Shown here piece by piece: positions 17,813-26,404 of a stretch of 64,000 nucleotides of DNA. Location of the stretch: NCBI GenBank assembly GCA_023229525.1, contig JALNZC010000013.1, positions 24,928-88,927 of the forward strand. The letters are read 5' to 3'. The DNA is from Bacteroidales bacterium (GTDB lineage: Bacteria > Bacteroidota > Bacteroidia > Bacteroidales > FEN-979). Positions within the stretch are counted from its first letter, which is position 1. Every line of letters starts with the position of its first letter. Under the pieces are notes generated by a model. It ran no database searches and was not told the origin of the DNA. It saw only the letters and a program-made list of their open reading frames with translations. A program made the position numbers and the translations under genes.

Positions 17813-19477
17813 ATGAGCAAAAATTACACTGTTTCCCGGTATATTCTTTATCGCTTGCAGGAGATCGGCATTAAACACCTTTTCGGGGTTCCGGGAGATT
17901 ATAACCTCGATTTCCTTGACGACGTCGTTGAAAGTCCCATCCGGTGGGTGGGGAATTGCAACGAGCTGAATGCCGGTTATGCAGCCGACGGCTATGCCCG
18001 CCTGAACGGGGCAGGAGCGGCTGTGGTTACTTACGGCGTAGGCGGACTGAGCATTCTGAATGCAGTGGCAGGCGCTTTTGCAGAGCAAGTGCCCGTGATC
18101 GTCATCAGTGGCGCCCCTCCGGCCCGGCGCAGAGAATCGGGAGCCATGGTCCACCATCTCATTTCCAATTATTATCTCCAGTTGGACATCTTCAGGAAAA
18201 TTACGGCCGATGCAGCCCTTCTTACCGATCCAAATACTGCTCCAGATGAGATAGACCGTGTTATCCGGAATTGCATCACCCGGAAACTGCCCGTCTACCT
18301 TGAACTCCCGGCCGATATGACCAATGCCTTGTGCCGCGAGCCAGGGAAGCTGGTTTATTCCACGTTATCTGTTTCCAATGGAGACAGCCTGGCAGAATGT
18401 GTTGCTGAAGCTGCAGAGATGCTCAATAATGCCGGTCATCCACTGATCCTCGCAGGAGTGGAGTTACTCCGTTTCGGACTCGGGAACGAAGCGCTTCAAC
18501 TGGTTGAAAAAACGGAAGTTCCTTTTGCCACCATGCTCAGCAGCAAATCGGTGTTGCCGGAGTTACATCCCCAGTTCACCGGTATATATCAGGGTGGCTG
18601 GAGTCGTGAAGCGGTACGCCGGCAAGTGGAAGACTCTGACTGTCTTTTGTCGCTCGGGGTATGGATGACCGACCTGGATACGGGTTTGTTCAGCATGAAT
18701 CTCGACAACCGGCGGATGATTACCGTTGGAGGAGACCAGGTACGAATCGGCAGCCATTATTATCACCAGATACAACTGGGAGATTTCATCCGGGAACTGG
18801 CCCTTGCGGTTAAACCCAGGTCTTATCTGGCTTCACATCCGGCTGAATCCTATCGTCCCAAACGACCGTTCATACCTGAACCTTCGCGTATTCTGACCGC
18901 GATCCGCTTATACGAATGCCTTAACTTTTATCTCGACGACCAGATGATCCTTCTGGCAGAACCCGGCGACGCTTTTTGCGCAACCCCGGAATTCCACATA
19001 GAAGAAGCCGAAAATTTCATTGTACAAGCCTATTATTGTTCTATCGGTTATTGTACACCGGCAGCTTTGGGCGTCGCTCTGGCACGTCCGGGAAAACGGC
19101 CGGTTGTCCTCACCGGTGATGGCGCCTTCCAGATGACGGCACAGGAAGTATCCACCCTGATAAGGGAGCGTTGTCCTGCAGTGATCGTGATCATCAACAA
19201 TGATGGCTACCTGATTGAGCGGCGCCTCCACAAAGACGGGCCGTATAATGACATCCGGATGTGGCGGTACGCTGAAATGCCCGGAGTATTTGATGATGGG
19301 TCCTTTGCTATCGGTATCCGGGTCACCACAGAGGAAGAGATGGAACAAGCCATGAAAATTGCGGAAAAGGAGAGAAACAAACTTGTGCTTATCGAAGCAT
19401 GCCTACCTTACCGCGATTGCTCTACAGGACTGGAACGACTCGGTAATGCCTTCCGGCAGGCACAACAGAAAAAATAA
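17813..19477 (+). CDS. Thiamine-diphosphate 2-keto acid decarboxylase (pyruvate/indolepyruvate decarboxylase family)
   Basis: A 554-residue full-length enzyme that would decarboxylate a 2-oxo acid to an aldehyde. The cofactor-activating Glu51 ('NCNELNAGYAADGYAR') and the paired active-site His114-His115 ('AMVHHLI') are at the positions known from pyruvate decarboxylase, as is Asp29 in 'GVPGDYNLDFLDD'. The C-terminal ThDP/Mg motif is 'TGDGAFQMTAQE ... INNDGYLIE'. These distinguish it from acetolactate synthase, which lacks the His pair. Whether pyruvate, indolepyruvate or a branched-chain keto acid is preferred cannot be read. It stands alone, with an aldehyde product for which no adjacent dehydrogenase is seen. 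Confidence 0.88.
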   Translation: MSKNYTVSRYILYRLQEIGIKHLFGVPGDYNLDFLDDVVESPIRWVGNCNELNAGYAADGYARLNGAGAAVVTYGVGGLSILNAVAGAFAEQVPVIVISGAPPARRRESGAMVHHLISNYYLQLDIFRKITADAALLTDPNTAPDEIDRVIRNCITRKLPVYLELPADMTNALCREPGKLVYSTLSVSNGDSLAECVAEAAEMLNNAGHPLILAGVELLRFGLGNEALQLVEKTEVPFATMLSSKSVLPELHPQFTGIYQGGWSREAVRRQVEDSDCLLSLGVWMTDLDTGLFSMNLDNRRMITVGGDQVRIGSHYYHQIQLGDFIRELALAVKPRSYLASHPAESYRPKRPFIPEPSRILTAIRLYECLNFYLDDQMILLAEPGDAFCATPEFHIEEAENFIVQAYYCSIGYCTPAALGVALARPGKRPVVLTGDGAFQMTAQEVSTLIRERCPAVIVIINNDGYLIERRLHKDGPYNDIRMWRYAEMPGVFDDGSFAIGIRVTTEEEMEQAMKIAEKERNKLVLIEACLPYRDCSTGLERLGNAFRQAQQKK

Positions 19478-19508
19478 TTGGTTGTTTAATCTCCGGACCA
19501 GAAAACAT

Positions 19509-19964
19509 TTATTTGACTGCAAGGTTGGTTCTAAGCCTGATGTCAGCGGATGAACTTCCAACGCTAATTTCAAAATTACCCGGATCCACTTTCCATTGCT
19601 TATCTTTCACGTCATAGTATGCAAATGAACGGGAATTAAAGTGCATCGTCACCTTCTTCTCCTGTCCGGGATTCAGGACAACCTTAGCGAATCCTTTCAA
19701 TTCTTTTACCGGGCGCGGTAACGGATTGTGGGTATCGGACACATATAGCTTAATGGTTTCACTGCCAGCAATGACATTCACCTCTGTGCGCTGCCATTCC
19801 TGGTTGTTGAGTGCAAAATGCTCGACGCTTGCAATCACACCCTGCGATTGAAGGGCTTTGATATAGCTAACGGCCAAACGGGAAGCCAGCCAGGGATCTT
19901 CTCCATAACTCTCAAAATTTCGGCCTCCGGCAGGGAACCGATGAATATTCACGCAGGGACCCAA
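19509..19964 (-). pseudogene. Remnant of a GH3 glycoside hydrolase with an internal deletion
   Basis: The 152 codons join two distant parts of a family 3 beta-glucosidase-type enzyme. The first half is the core of the catalytic barrel ('GPCVNIHR', 'GGRNFESYGEDPWLASRLA', 'GVIASVEHFALNNQEWQR'); right after 'TEVNV' the sequence jumps to the C-terminal fibronectin-III-like domain ('KLYVSDTHNPLPRPVKELKGF'). Several hundred residues, including the nucleophile Asp region and the sandwich domain, are missing, and the N-terminus with signal peptide is cut off by a stop codon a few codons upstream. The fused remnant stays in frame but cannot be an active glycosidase. Confidence 0.85.
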
Positions 19965-20040
19965 ACATTTTTACCTCCCGGATAAGCATCCTGAAATTCG
20001 ATTATTTAAAATTAGAAATTTTTTTTATCCTGTGATCTCT

Positions 20041-20814
20041 TCATCTACATTCTTCCACACAAAACACCTCCGTTTCCTCGTACCGCGACGCAACAACGAT
20101 TTTTGTGCCTTTTGCATGCCGGCTGAACAGGTCATATACCAGCTTTGGGTGGTTATTTACGGCCGAAAGATGCGAAAGTACCAGAAGTTGCATCCAAGGT
20201 GACCGATGGGTGTTGAAAAGGTCCAACGCCTGGTCGTTCGAGAGGTGTCCCTCGGCGCCCCGGATCCGCCGTTTCAGATAAAGCGGATAACGACCCCTTT
20301 CCAGCATTTGTTCATCATAGTTTGCTTCCAGGAAGGCTGCATGACATTGGCTGAGGTGATGTATAACATGTTCACATGCTGTACCGATGTCCGTGAAAAC
20401 ACCCGCTGTAATATGGTCAGCGCTTATCGTAAAACTATGTGGTTCGGAAGCATCATGCCGTTTGGGAAATGGATTCACCCTGAGATCGCCAATATGAACC
20501 GGCATACCTGTGGTAAATGGTTTTATCATCTGCGGATCCAGGTTCAGACGGCTGTTTCGCCAGGTTGCCCCAGTAATATATACGGGTATCCCGTATTTAT
20601 GTGAGAGCACCTCAACACCTCGGGTATGATCGGTATGTTCATGCGAGATGAATATGGCTTTAACATTCCGGATGGATAATCCCAGCCTGATCATCCGCCG
20701 CACTGTTTCCCGGCAGGAAATTCCGGCATCGATCAGCACAGCATCCGGCCCGTTACCGATGTAATAACAGTTTCCATTACTCCCTGAATTGAGCGAGGCA
20801 AGGTAGAGGGGCAT
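20041..20814 (-). CDS. YycJ/WalJ-like metallo-beta-lactamase-fold hydrolase
   Basis: A 257-residue cytoplasmic MBL-fold protein. The start 'LASLNSGSNGNCYYIG' and the metal motif 'ISHEHTDHTRGV' (HxHxDH), followed by 'FTDIGTACEHVIHHLSQCHAAFLEANYDEQML' and 'LSHLSAVNNHPKL', match the YycJ (WalJ/VicX) group, which includes 5'-3' DNA exonuclease-like enzymes. The exact substrate here is unknown. It overlaps nothing and follows the TonB-domain gene by 17 bases. Confidence 0.87.
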   Translation of the reverse strand: MPLYLASLNSGSNGNCYYIGNGPDAVLIDAGISCRETVRRMIRLGLSIRNVKAIFISHEHTDHTRGVEVLSHKYGIPVYITGATWRNSRLNLDPQMIKPFTTGMPVHIGDLRVNPFPKRHDASEPHSFTISADHITAGVFTDIGTACEHVIHHLSQCHAAFLEANYDEQMLERGRYPLYLKRRIRGAEGHLSNDQALDLFNTHRSPWMQLLVLSHLSAVNNHPKLVYDLFSRHAKGTKIVVASRYEETEVFCVEECR

Positions 20815-20831
20815 AGGTATAACCAGGAATT

Positions 20832-21377
20832 TTACAATTGAATAGTGTAATTATATATTACCGGACTCTCATTCTTTTTCTTCGGTCCGGCTTCAGGTTT
20901 ATCACGCTTATTGGAAGTTGTAAAGGTGTAACTGATACTCGACGATTTAGGAAGATGGAAATTGATCGTGGTTTTTGACGTCATTTTAACGCGCACACCT
21001 CTGTTCTTCACTTTCTCAAACCGGAGTAGACTGACAACCCGGAGTGCCTCTTCATCGCAGCCATAACCTAGTCCTTTCAAAATGCGTGGGTTGTCCACGT
21101 CACCATTGTCATGAACGTCGTATTCAACAATAACAAAACCTTCCACTTTTGCTTGAAGTGCAGATTCAGGATAGCGCAGGTTTTCTGCAATAAACTCCCT
21201 GAAAGCCTTATTCCCTCCAGTGTATTTTGGCAGTTTAAGAAAACGTTTTTTTTGATGGTGATCAAGCATGATCCATATGATTTTATCCCGTTTATCTTTT
21301 TTAACGGGAGAACGAAGGTAGAACTTTTTCTCGTTGATGGAAAGGGTACTGATTTTCTTTATAGATCCCTGTGTCAA
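20832..21377 (-). CDS. TonB C-terminal domain protein
   Basis: A 181-residue protein whose middle (about 55-145) is a TonB C-terminal domain: 'GGNKAFREFIAENLRYPESA', 'EGFVIVEYDVHDNGDVDNPRILKGLGYGCDEEALRVV' and 'TTINFHLP'. Unlike energy-transducing TonB it has no N-terminal membrane anchor and no Pro-rich linker, so it probably is not a classical TonB. The tail is Lys/Ser-rich. It is co-directional with, and just upstream of, the YycJ-like gene. Confidence 0.75.
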   Translation of the reverse strand: MTQGSIKKISTLSINEKKFYLRSPVKKDKRDKIIWIMLDHHQKKRFLKLPKYTGGNKAFREFIAENLRYPESALQAKVEGFVIVEYDVHDNGDVDNPRILKGLGYGCDEEALRVVSLLRFEKVKNRGVRVKMTSKTTINFHLPKSSSISYTFTTSNKRDKPEAGPKKKNESPVIYNYTIQL

Positions 21378-21477
21378 ATGATATCGAATGAATTCATGTC
21401 AATAAATAATTTTATAACACAATATCCGTTCATTACGATATCTTTCATCCCGGATCTATTAAATTTATATTATTAAA

Positions 21478-21786
21478 ATGAAGAAAACATTTTTTGGTTT
21501 AATGGTTTGCGCAACCCTGATGGGAGCCTGCAGTAAGAGTTCCAACAGTTTTGTACCCGATTGCAGCGGGAGTACAAAATCATTCAGTAATGATGTTTTA
21601 CCGGTATTTCAAAGTGCCTGTGTGAGCTGTCATTCGCAATATTCAGGTTATTCACAGATATCGGCAGCTAAAACTACTATCAGAAGCAAAATCGTTGATG
21701 GCAGTATGCCCCCGGGAAATTCATTATCAACTGCACAGAAGAACAATATTGTTTGTTGGATTGATAATGGCGCTCCCAATAATTAA
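21478..21786 (+). CDS. Single-haem c-type cytochrome lipoprotein
   Basis: A 102-residue exported protein with a lipoprotein signal ending in 'LMGAC' (Cys18) and one haem c attachment motif 'CVSCH' in 'FSNDVLPVFQSACVSCHSQ'. A Met-containing segment 'IVDGSMPPGNSLS' supplies a plausible distal axial ligand, and 'IVCWIDNGAPNN' is the typical C-terminus of small lipoprotein cytochromes in Bacteroidota. It is likely anchored in a membrane facing the periplasm. It precedes the multihaem cluster by about 1 kb on the other strand, so a link is possible but not shown. Confidence 0.85.
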   Translation: MKKTFFGLMVCATLMGACSKSSNSFVPDCSGSTKSFSNDVLPVFQSACVSCHSQYSGYSQISAAKTTIRSKIVDGSMPPGNSLSTAQKNNIVCWIDNGAPNN

Positions 21787-21836
21787 TCAATCCCAATCAA
21801 GGCATACAGCTGTAGTATAGTCCTGCATGCAATGTC

Positions 21837-22586
21837 TTAAAATTTCCTGATGCATCGTACATTGAGATAGCTGTTTTTACTCGTCCAGCCTACATTTGGC
21901 GGTTCAATATCAAATTCTACAATCCATGCCCCTGGAATTGATTGTTCTGTCGAACTCCAATACCAAAATGGAGCAAATCCACCAATGATCGACTGGTGCA
22001 CATACACTGAATCCAGTTCGTCAACCGAAGGAAGAAACCAATCGGTAAATCCGCCGGTTGTCAATGTGTCACATACACTTGCAGCAATACCCGGAGTCGG
22101 GCATACCGCGAGAATTGCAGCTGTGTTCGTAGCTCCGGTACCCAGGGCAGTTCCGTTGGCCCCTGGTATGGTATCTGTATCACAACCATAAAGATAATAA
22201 TCTGGTAGGTCCGTTTCCGATGCAATTAATCCATGCTGGCCTGAAGGATCGAGATAGAAAACAACTCCCCCTCCCACATGTTGTCCCAAATAATAAGTTG
22301 AGGTGTTTATTTTTAACCATCCTACCCCGTCAAATATATATAGTCCGTTCCCGAATGGTCCATTTGCGGTTACATAAATCAATAAACCGGTTGTTGCATT
22401 CAAGGGTCGGTTGTTATAATCGATCCTTGGAAGTAAAAGTCCCTTGTTTTCAGATTTTATTTCAAGCATTGCCGAAGAATCCGGAGCGCTTCCGTCATTA
22501 TTTATTGATACCTGGCCCACTGCTGGCATATTGTATAACAAATGCATTAAAACCACAATAAACAAAAAATGATAAAGTGTTTTCAT
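21837..22586 (-). CDS. Exported DUF1566/Lcl-like domain protein
   Basis: A 249-residue secreted protein. The signal peptide ends around 'NMPAVGQ'; the next part ('VSINNDGSAPDSSAMLEIKSENKGLLLPRI') is the N-terminal motif common in Bacteroidota surface proteins, and the C-terminal half has the DUF1566-type fold with 'GGFTDWFLPSVDELDSVY', 'FWYWSSTEQ' and the closing 'YLNVRCIRKF'. It likely decorates the cell surface; there is no T9SS tail. No partner gene is adjacent. Confidence 0.7.
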   Translation of the reverse strand: MKTLYHFLFIVVLMHLLYNMPAVGQVSINNDGSAPDSSAMLEIKSENKGLLLPRIDYNNRPLNATTGLLIYVTANGPFGNGLYIFDGVGWLKINTSTYYLGQHVGGGVVFYLDPSGQHGLIASETDLPDYYLYGCDTDTIPGANGTALGTGATNTAAILAVCPTPGIAASVCDTLTTGGFTDWFLPSVDELDSVYVHQSIIGGFAPFWYWSSTEQSIPGAWIVEFDIEPPNVGWTSKNSYLNVRCIRKF

Positions 22587-22972
22587 AATTAATCCTCGTT
22601 AAAAATTATTATTCGAATGTATTTCTATCCAAATTTCTTCGGAACTCAAGATTTGGCGGGGCAAATCTTGAATATTATTGTCGGCCGTTTTGATTAAACT
22701 CCCGGATAAAGATCCGTCGATGACAAAGTTAATATAAAAACACCTAATTGAATATTTAGATATGTAAAATATTCACCTCATTACCAGTTTGGTCCTGATC
22801 CCGGATGCACCCTCTTCCATCGCAGAAACAGGCCATTTAAAAATCAGTATTGAAGACAGGATCACATTTCGTTAAGGTAGTTGCTGAAGATAAAACCGAG
22901 ATGGTCAAATTGATCAAAATGAGGTAAGATAATTATCCAATCCCCGTTTACTTTTCAAATGAAGGAAGTAGC
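22587..22972. other. Gene-free stretch with possible gene relics
   Basis: No intact gene is seen. On the plus strand a 26-codon open end (about 22847-22927) encodes 'GSHFVKVVAEDKTEMVKLIKMR' broken into a T9SS-like tail, with a stop codon just upstream; on the minus strand about 22771-22840 reads 'ASGIRTKLVMR' before a stop, vaguely like the end of the GH3 relic. Both are weak. The rest is AT-rich with no clear terminator or promoter. Confidence 0.4.
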
Positions 22973-23860
22973 CTACCGGTTATAGTTTCTTTCGGAATGA
23001 CATCCCGGGGCGCATGTACCGCCGTTCTCCTGTGATACGAAATGGATGGGCATTTCCCATTTACCGAAAGGAACCTTTTCGGCGATCAGTTGTGGGTTTA
23101 AGGCTCCGTGGACATTGTGGCAACTGATGCAGGTTCTGCTTTTACTGCCTTGGAGATGAAGATAATGCAGATTCTGCGTGCCACTCCTGAAACCCGTAGC
23201 AGTTCCGGTAGTTTTCAGCAGGAGCAAATCGCTGTTGTGGCAGGTAAAACAGACCAGGAAGTTTTCCTTGTGTGCTGAAGTATAAATCCCCTCGGGGAAT
23301 GAACCATTCAGGATGAACGGGTTTGATGATCCGTGGGGCGTGTGACAGGCTGAACATCCCGGATTGGTTTTTCCACCGTGGAAATAGGTGCTGTTGATCA
23401 CGTTCTTGCGGATATTCATAATGGGTTTGTTATCGGCGGTGACCGACTTGTTATGGCAGGTGAGGCAGGTTTTTGTCTCTTCGGCCAGCAGCAGTTTCTT
23501 TTCTGCTGATGCATGCGGAGAGTGGCAGTTCATGCAATTCTTCTCAGCAGTCACTGGTGGATGGGGGTGAGTGGCTTCTTGTGTAGCGGCCTGAATGTCG
23601 TCGTGGCAACTGAAGCATAGATCCGGGGTTTGTGCAGCCAGGGAGAAGCCTTTTTCTCCTTGGGAAGGGTGGGTATTACCGTTAGGCTTATGACAAATTC
23701 CGCAATTTTTTACAGCTGCTACATGTTTATACTCAGGTTCCATCAATTTTGAATGACATTCGAGGCAATCCTGTGGATTTTTATACGGGACGGAGCTAAA
23801 TACCAGGTTCAGTCTGGCCATATCAAACACAATAAAGATCATGACCAGGGAGAGTCTCAT
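22973..23860 (-). CDS. Nine-haem c-type cytochrome (doubled CxxCH type)
   Basis: A 295-residue exported cytochrome with eight CxxCH motifs (CLECH, CGICH, CFSCH, CMNCH, CLTCH, CSACH, CFTCH, CISCH) and one CxxxCH variant (CAPGCH) near the C-terminus. 'CHSPHA', 'CHTPHG' and 'CHNVHG' show the doubled-CxxCH pattern in which a following His serves as axial ligand. The N-terminus is hydrophobic and should direct export. Its ATG overlaps the stop of the barrel gene upstream (ATGA), implying coupled translation and a stable porin-cytochrome pair. It is the last gene of the cluster. Confidence 0.9.
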   Translation of the reverse strand: MRLSLVMIFIVFDMARLNLVFSSVPYKNPQDCLECHSKLMEPEYKHVAAVKNCGICHKPNGNTHPSQGEKGFSLAAQTPDLCFSCHDDIQAATQEATHPHPPVTAEKNCMNCHSPHASAEKKLLLAEETKTCLTCHNKSVTADNKPIMNIRKNVINSTYFHGGKTNPGCSACHTPHGSSNPFILNGSFPEGIYTSAHKENFLVCFTCHNSDLLLLKTTGTATGFRSGTQNLHYLHLQGSKSRTCISCHNVHGALNPQLIAEKVPFGKWEMPIHFVSQENGGTCAPGCHSERNYNR

Positions 23861-25824
23861 TTCCTGTACCAGTTAAAGTTTCTCACTATTTGAATAAATC
23901 CGCCCACATAATTGGTTTGCTCATGGAGATAATCACGCCGGAACACCTCCACGCCAACTTTAAAGAATATCTGACGGAAAAGTGTGGTGAACTGGACACG
24001 ACCGGTTAACAGGTTAAGGTCGATCTGCTGGCCTATTTGTTTACGATAACCGAATTCTACGGAAAGAGTACTTTGATGCGCAAACTGGTATCCAACATTC
24101 CCGGTCACATCAATGAACTGCTGGCGTGTATTCTCAGCCGTCAGGTTGTAATCGCGCATGTTCCCGCTGAGCGAAATGGTAACCTTGTATCCTAAATTTC
24201 CCTGCAGCTGTGCCCAATAACGGATAAGACGGTAGGGCACGATCGTACTCTGGTAATTCTCGAATTCCACACCGCCACTGGCAAACTTGTACTCAAGACG
24301 GCAGCCGTAAGTAGTTTGGGTGAAATAGTTCAAGGTAAGGTACTCCGCGGTTGTCAGGTTTGAATACCCCTGGTCGGCCCACTTGAAATATATCTCAAAC
24401 AGGCGGTTGAAGAACGACACGCTGGCGTTGATGCATTGAAAATTGACATCATACTGATAAGACCCCGGGAGCATGGCAACATAATCAACGTATACGCTCC
24501 CTTTATTTGGAATTTGTCCACCCGGCATACGCTGGATTTCCAGGAACGTGTTGCGCTGGATCAACACATAATCGAAATTGGGCTCATAGATGATCGTTCC
24601 GGTAACATCCTTCACAACTACCGAATTGAGATCAATATTGGCCTGGTTTAGCAAGGTCATCTGACCGTCAGTAAGCACGTGCTCTTCGTGCAGGATAGGC
24701 TGGGGAACAGGTTCACTTGTATGTTTCTGACGTTGCCAATTATAAGTATAACCCAGCATCAACCTGCCTTTTAAGGGGATTTTCTTCTCATAGTTTATAT
24801 TGATACCCGCGATAAGGTTATTCTCTTTATAAAATGTATGACGGATCTGGTTATATTCCAGCGACAATCCCGAATTGAGGCTTTCGTACAACCGGTGACG
24901 CAGCATGGCCCGGATCGCATTCTGATTCATTTCCTGCGAATCCCTGCGGTAATCGTAAAAGTTATAACTTGTGCTTAAGCTGAAGCGTTTTGGGAGGTTC
25001 AGGTTTATGCTTTCATCTACCTGGATCCTGCGAAAAACGTCGGAGCCCCGCTGATCGATACCGGAAATTGCTGAGATAAAGCTGTAATTGCGCTTTTTAT
25101 CGAAGGAAATAGTATTGTTGAGACTCAGGTTATCGGAGATATTCCTTGATTCAGCGATGTTTACATCATTCCTTGAATAGTCATTGTGAAAATAAATGAG
25201 TTGGCTGTTATCATAAGCAGAAAAGGATTTGTCGATCCGTGCCTGGATGGTTTGCTGTTGGGTGATGAATGAACGACCGGTAAGGATCTCAGTTTCGTAC
25301 CATTTCCCCTGTTGGTAAGAGGCCTGGATGGGAAGGATCTTGTTCATCCAGATAAAATTACCTCCAAAGTTGATGGTATTTGAGTGGATATTTGATAGGT
25401 TTTCACGACTGGTGTATACATTGTTATAGTTGAAAAAACCACTGAAGTTAATGGTCTTCTGGCGAAAGAAAGTGAGGGTGGCATCCAGTTTTTCCATAGT
25501 TCGTACCTCAGCCTGGTCGGGGATGACGAGAAAAAGATCCTTTCCGATAACCGGGTTGAATTCTCCGCCCAGGTGGAGCGAGATAAAATCAGGATGAATG
25601 AAATAACTGTCGGTGTTAAGTAGTATCCCACCATAAAACCGTGAACTTTCTTGGGTGTTGTAGATCTCGTTGGAATATCCGGCCTGGTAACGGTAATCGG
25701 CCCCAAGTTTCACAGCGCCATTTATCGAGTTGAGCGCCCAGAACCTCCGGGAAATGGAATAATTCTGGGATAATCCCAGTGCGGGCAAAAGCAGCATTAT
25801 GCAAAAAAAACGCAAGCCTTTCAT
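23857..25824 (-). CDS. Large outer-membrane beta-barrel, probable sheath of a porin-cytochrome conduit
   Basis: A 655-residue protein with signal peptide ('LLLPALGLSQ') and almost continuous amphipathic beta strands to the C-terminus ('QTNYVGGFIQIVRNFNWYRK'). The size and repeated long strands suggest more than 20 strands, comparable to the MtrB/OmbB class that encloses a multihaem cytochrome in the outer membrane, although I see no direct sequence match to MtrB. Its flanks decide the interpretation: a five-haem lipoprotein gene 14 bases upstream and a nine-haem gene overlapping its stop codon. Confidence 0.75.
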   Translation of the reverse strand: MKGLRFFCIMLLLPALGLSQNYSISRRFWALNSINGAVKLGADYRYQAGYSNEIYNTQESSRFYGGILLNTDSYFIHPDFISLHLGGEFNPVIGKDLFLVIPDQAEVRTMEKLDATLTFFRQKTINFSGFFNYNNVYTSRENLSNIHSNTINFGGNFIWMNKILPIQASYQQGKWYETEILTGRSFITQQQTIQARIDKSFSAYDNSQLIYFHNDYSRNDVNIAESRNISDNLSLNNTISFDKKRNYSFISAISGIDQRGSDVFRRIQVDESINLNLPKRFSLSTSYNFYDYRRDSQEMNQNAIRAMLRHRLYESLNSGLSLEYNQIRHTFYKENNLIAGININYEKKIPLKGRLMLGYTYNWQRQKHTSEPVPQPILHEEHVLTDGQMTLLNQANIDLNSVVVKDVTGTIIYEPNFDYVLIQRNTFLEIQRMPGGQIPNKGSVYVDYVAMLPGSYQYDVNFQCINASVSFFNRLFEIYFKWADQGYSNLTTAEYLTLNYFTQTTYGCRLEYKFASGGVEFENYQSTIVPYRLIRYWAQLQGNLGYKVTISLSGNMRDYNLTAENTRQQFIDVTGNVGYQFAHQSTLSVEFGYRKQIGQQIDLNLLTGRVQFTTLFRQIFFKVGVEVFRRDYLHEQTNYVGGFIQIVRNFNWYRK

Positions 25825-25838
25825 CCCTTATTCCTGTT

Positions 25839-26393
25839 TCAGTTTAAAAAATACCGTTTATTCCCACCATGTGGATTATGACAAGTTGTACATGGCGATT
25901 CACCGATCTTCTCATGCTCCGGAGTTGCAAGGATACGGTCTGATTCATGGCAAGTGAAGCATAGCGCTTGTCCTGTTCGCAAAAGCAATTTTGGGTTCTC
26001 CGAATTGTGTGGGCTATGGCATTTGGTACAATTACCGGAGACCACTGGTCCATGCTCGAATTTCCCGTCATACGCATCATGACACTGATAGCAAAGACCA
26101 GGTTGAGGTTCGATCATGTTCCCAGGACGGTTGGGATCGTGACATACCCCGCATTTTTTAAGGGCAAACGGTGGATGTGCCGGGTGCTTCGATGCAGCAG
26201 TATTGGCAGCCAGTTCATTTAACAGGGCGGAATCCGATTTATTTCCGGTCTGTTTTGCAACCATTTTAACCGAATCATTCTTTTCGGGCACACCGTCGAA
26301 GAAGACAGTAAGCATCCTGTGCGAACATCCCAGTAAAAAGGAAAAAATGATCACTATCAGAGAAAGAGATATGTTTTTTTTTACCGGTGTCAT
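25839..26393 (-). CDS. Five-haem c-type cytochrome lipoprotein
   Basis: A 184-residue protein with a lipoprotein signal ending 'FLLGC' (Cys23) and five CxxCH motifs (CGVCH, CYQCH, CTKCH, CFTCH, CTTCH), several followed by 'SPH' or 'NPHGG' as in doubled-CxxCH proteins. The first 75 residues after the lipid anchor are a haem-free linker. It would be tethered to the inner leaflet or the surface of the outer membrane next to the barrel encoded downstream. It follows the frameshifted NHL gene by 11 bases. Confidence 0.9.
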   Translation of the reverse strand: MTPVKKNISLSLIVIIFSFLLGCSHRMLTVFFDGVPEKNDSVKMVAKQTGNKSDSALLNELAANTAASKHPAHPPFALKKCGVCHDPNRPGNMIEPQPGLCYQCHDAYDGKFEHGPVVSGNCTKCHSPHNSENPKLLLRTGQALCFTCHESDRILATPEHEKIGESPCTTCHNPHGGNKRYFLN

Positions 26394-26404
26394 CGTTATG
26401 TGTT

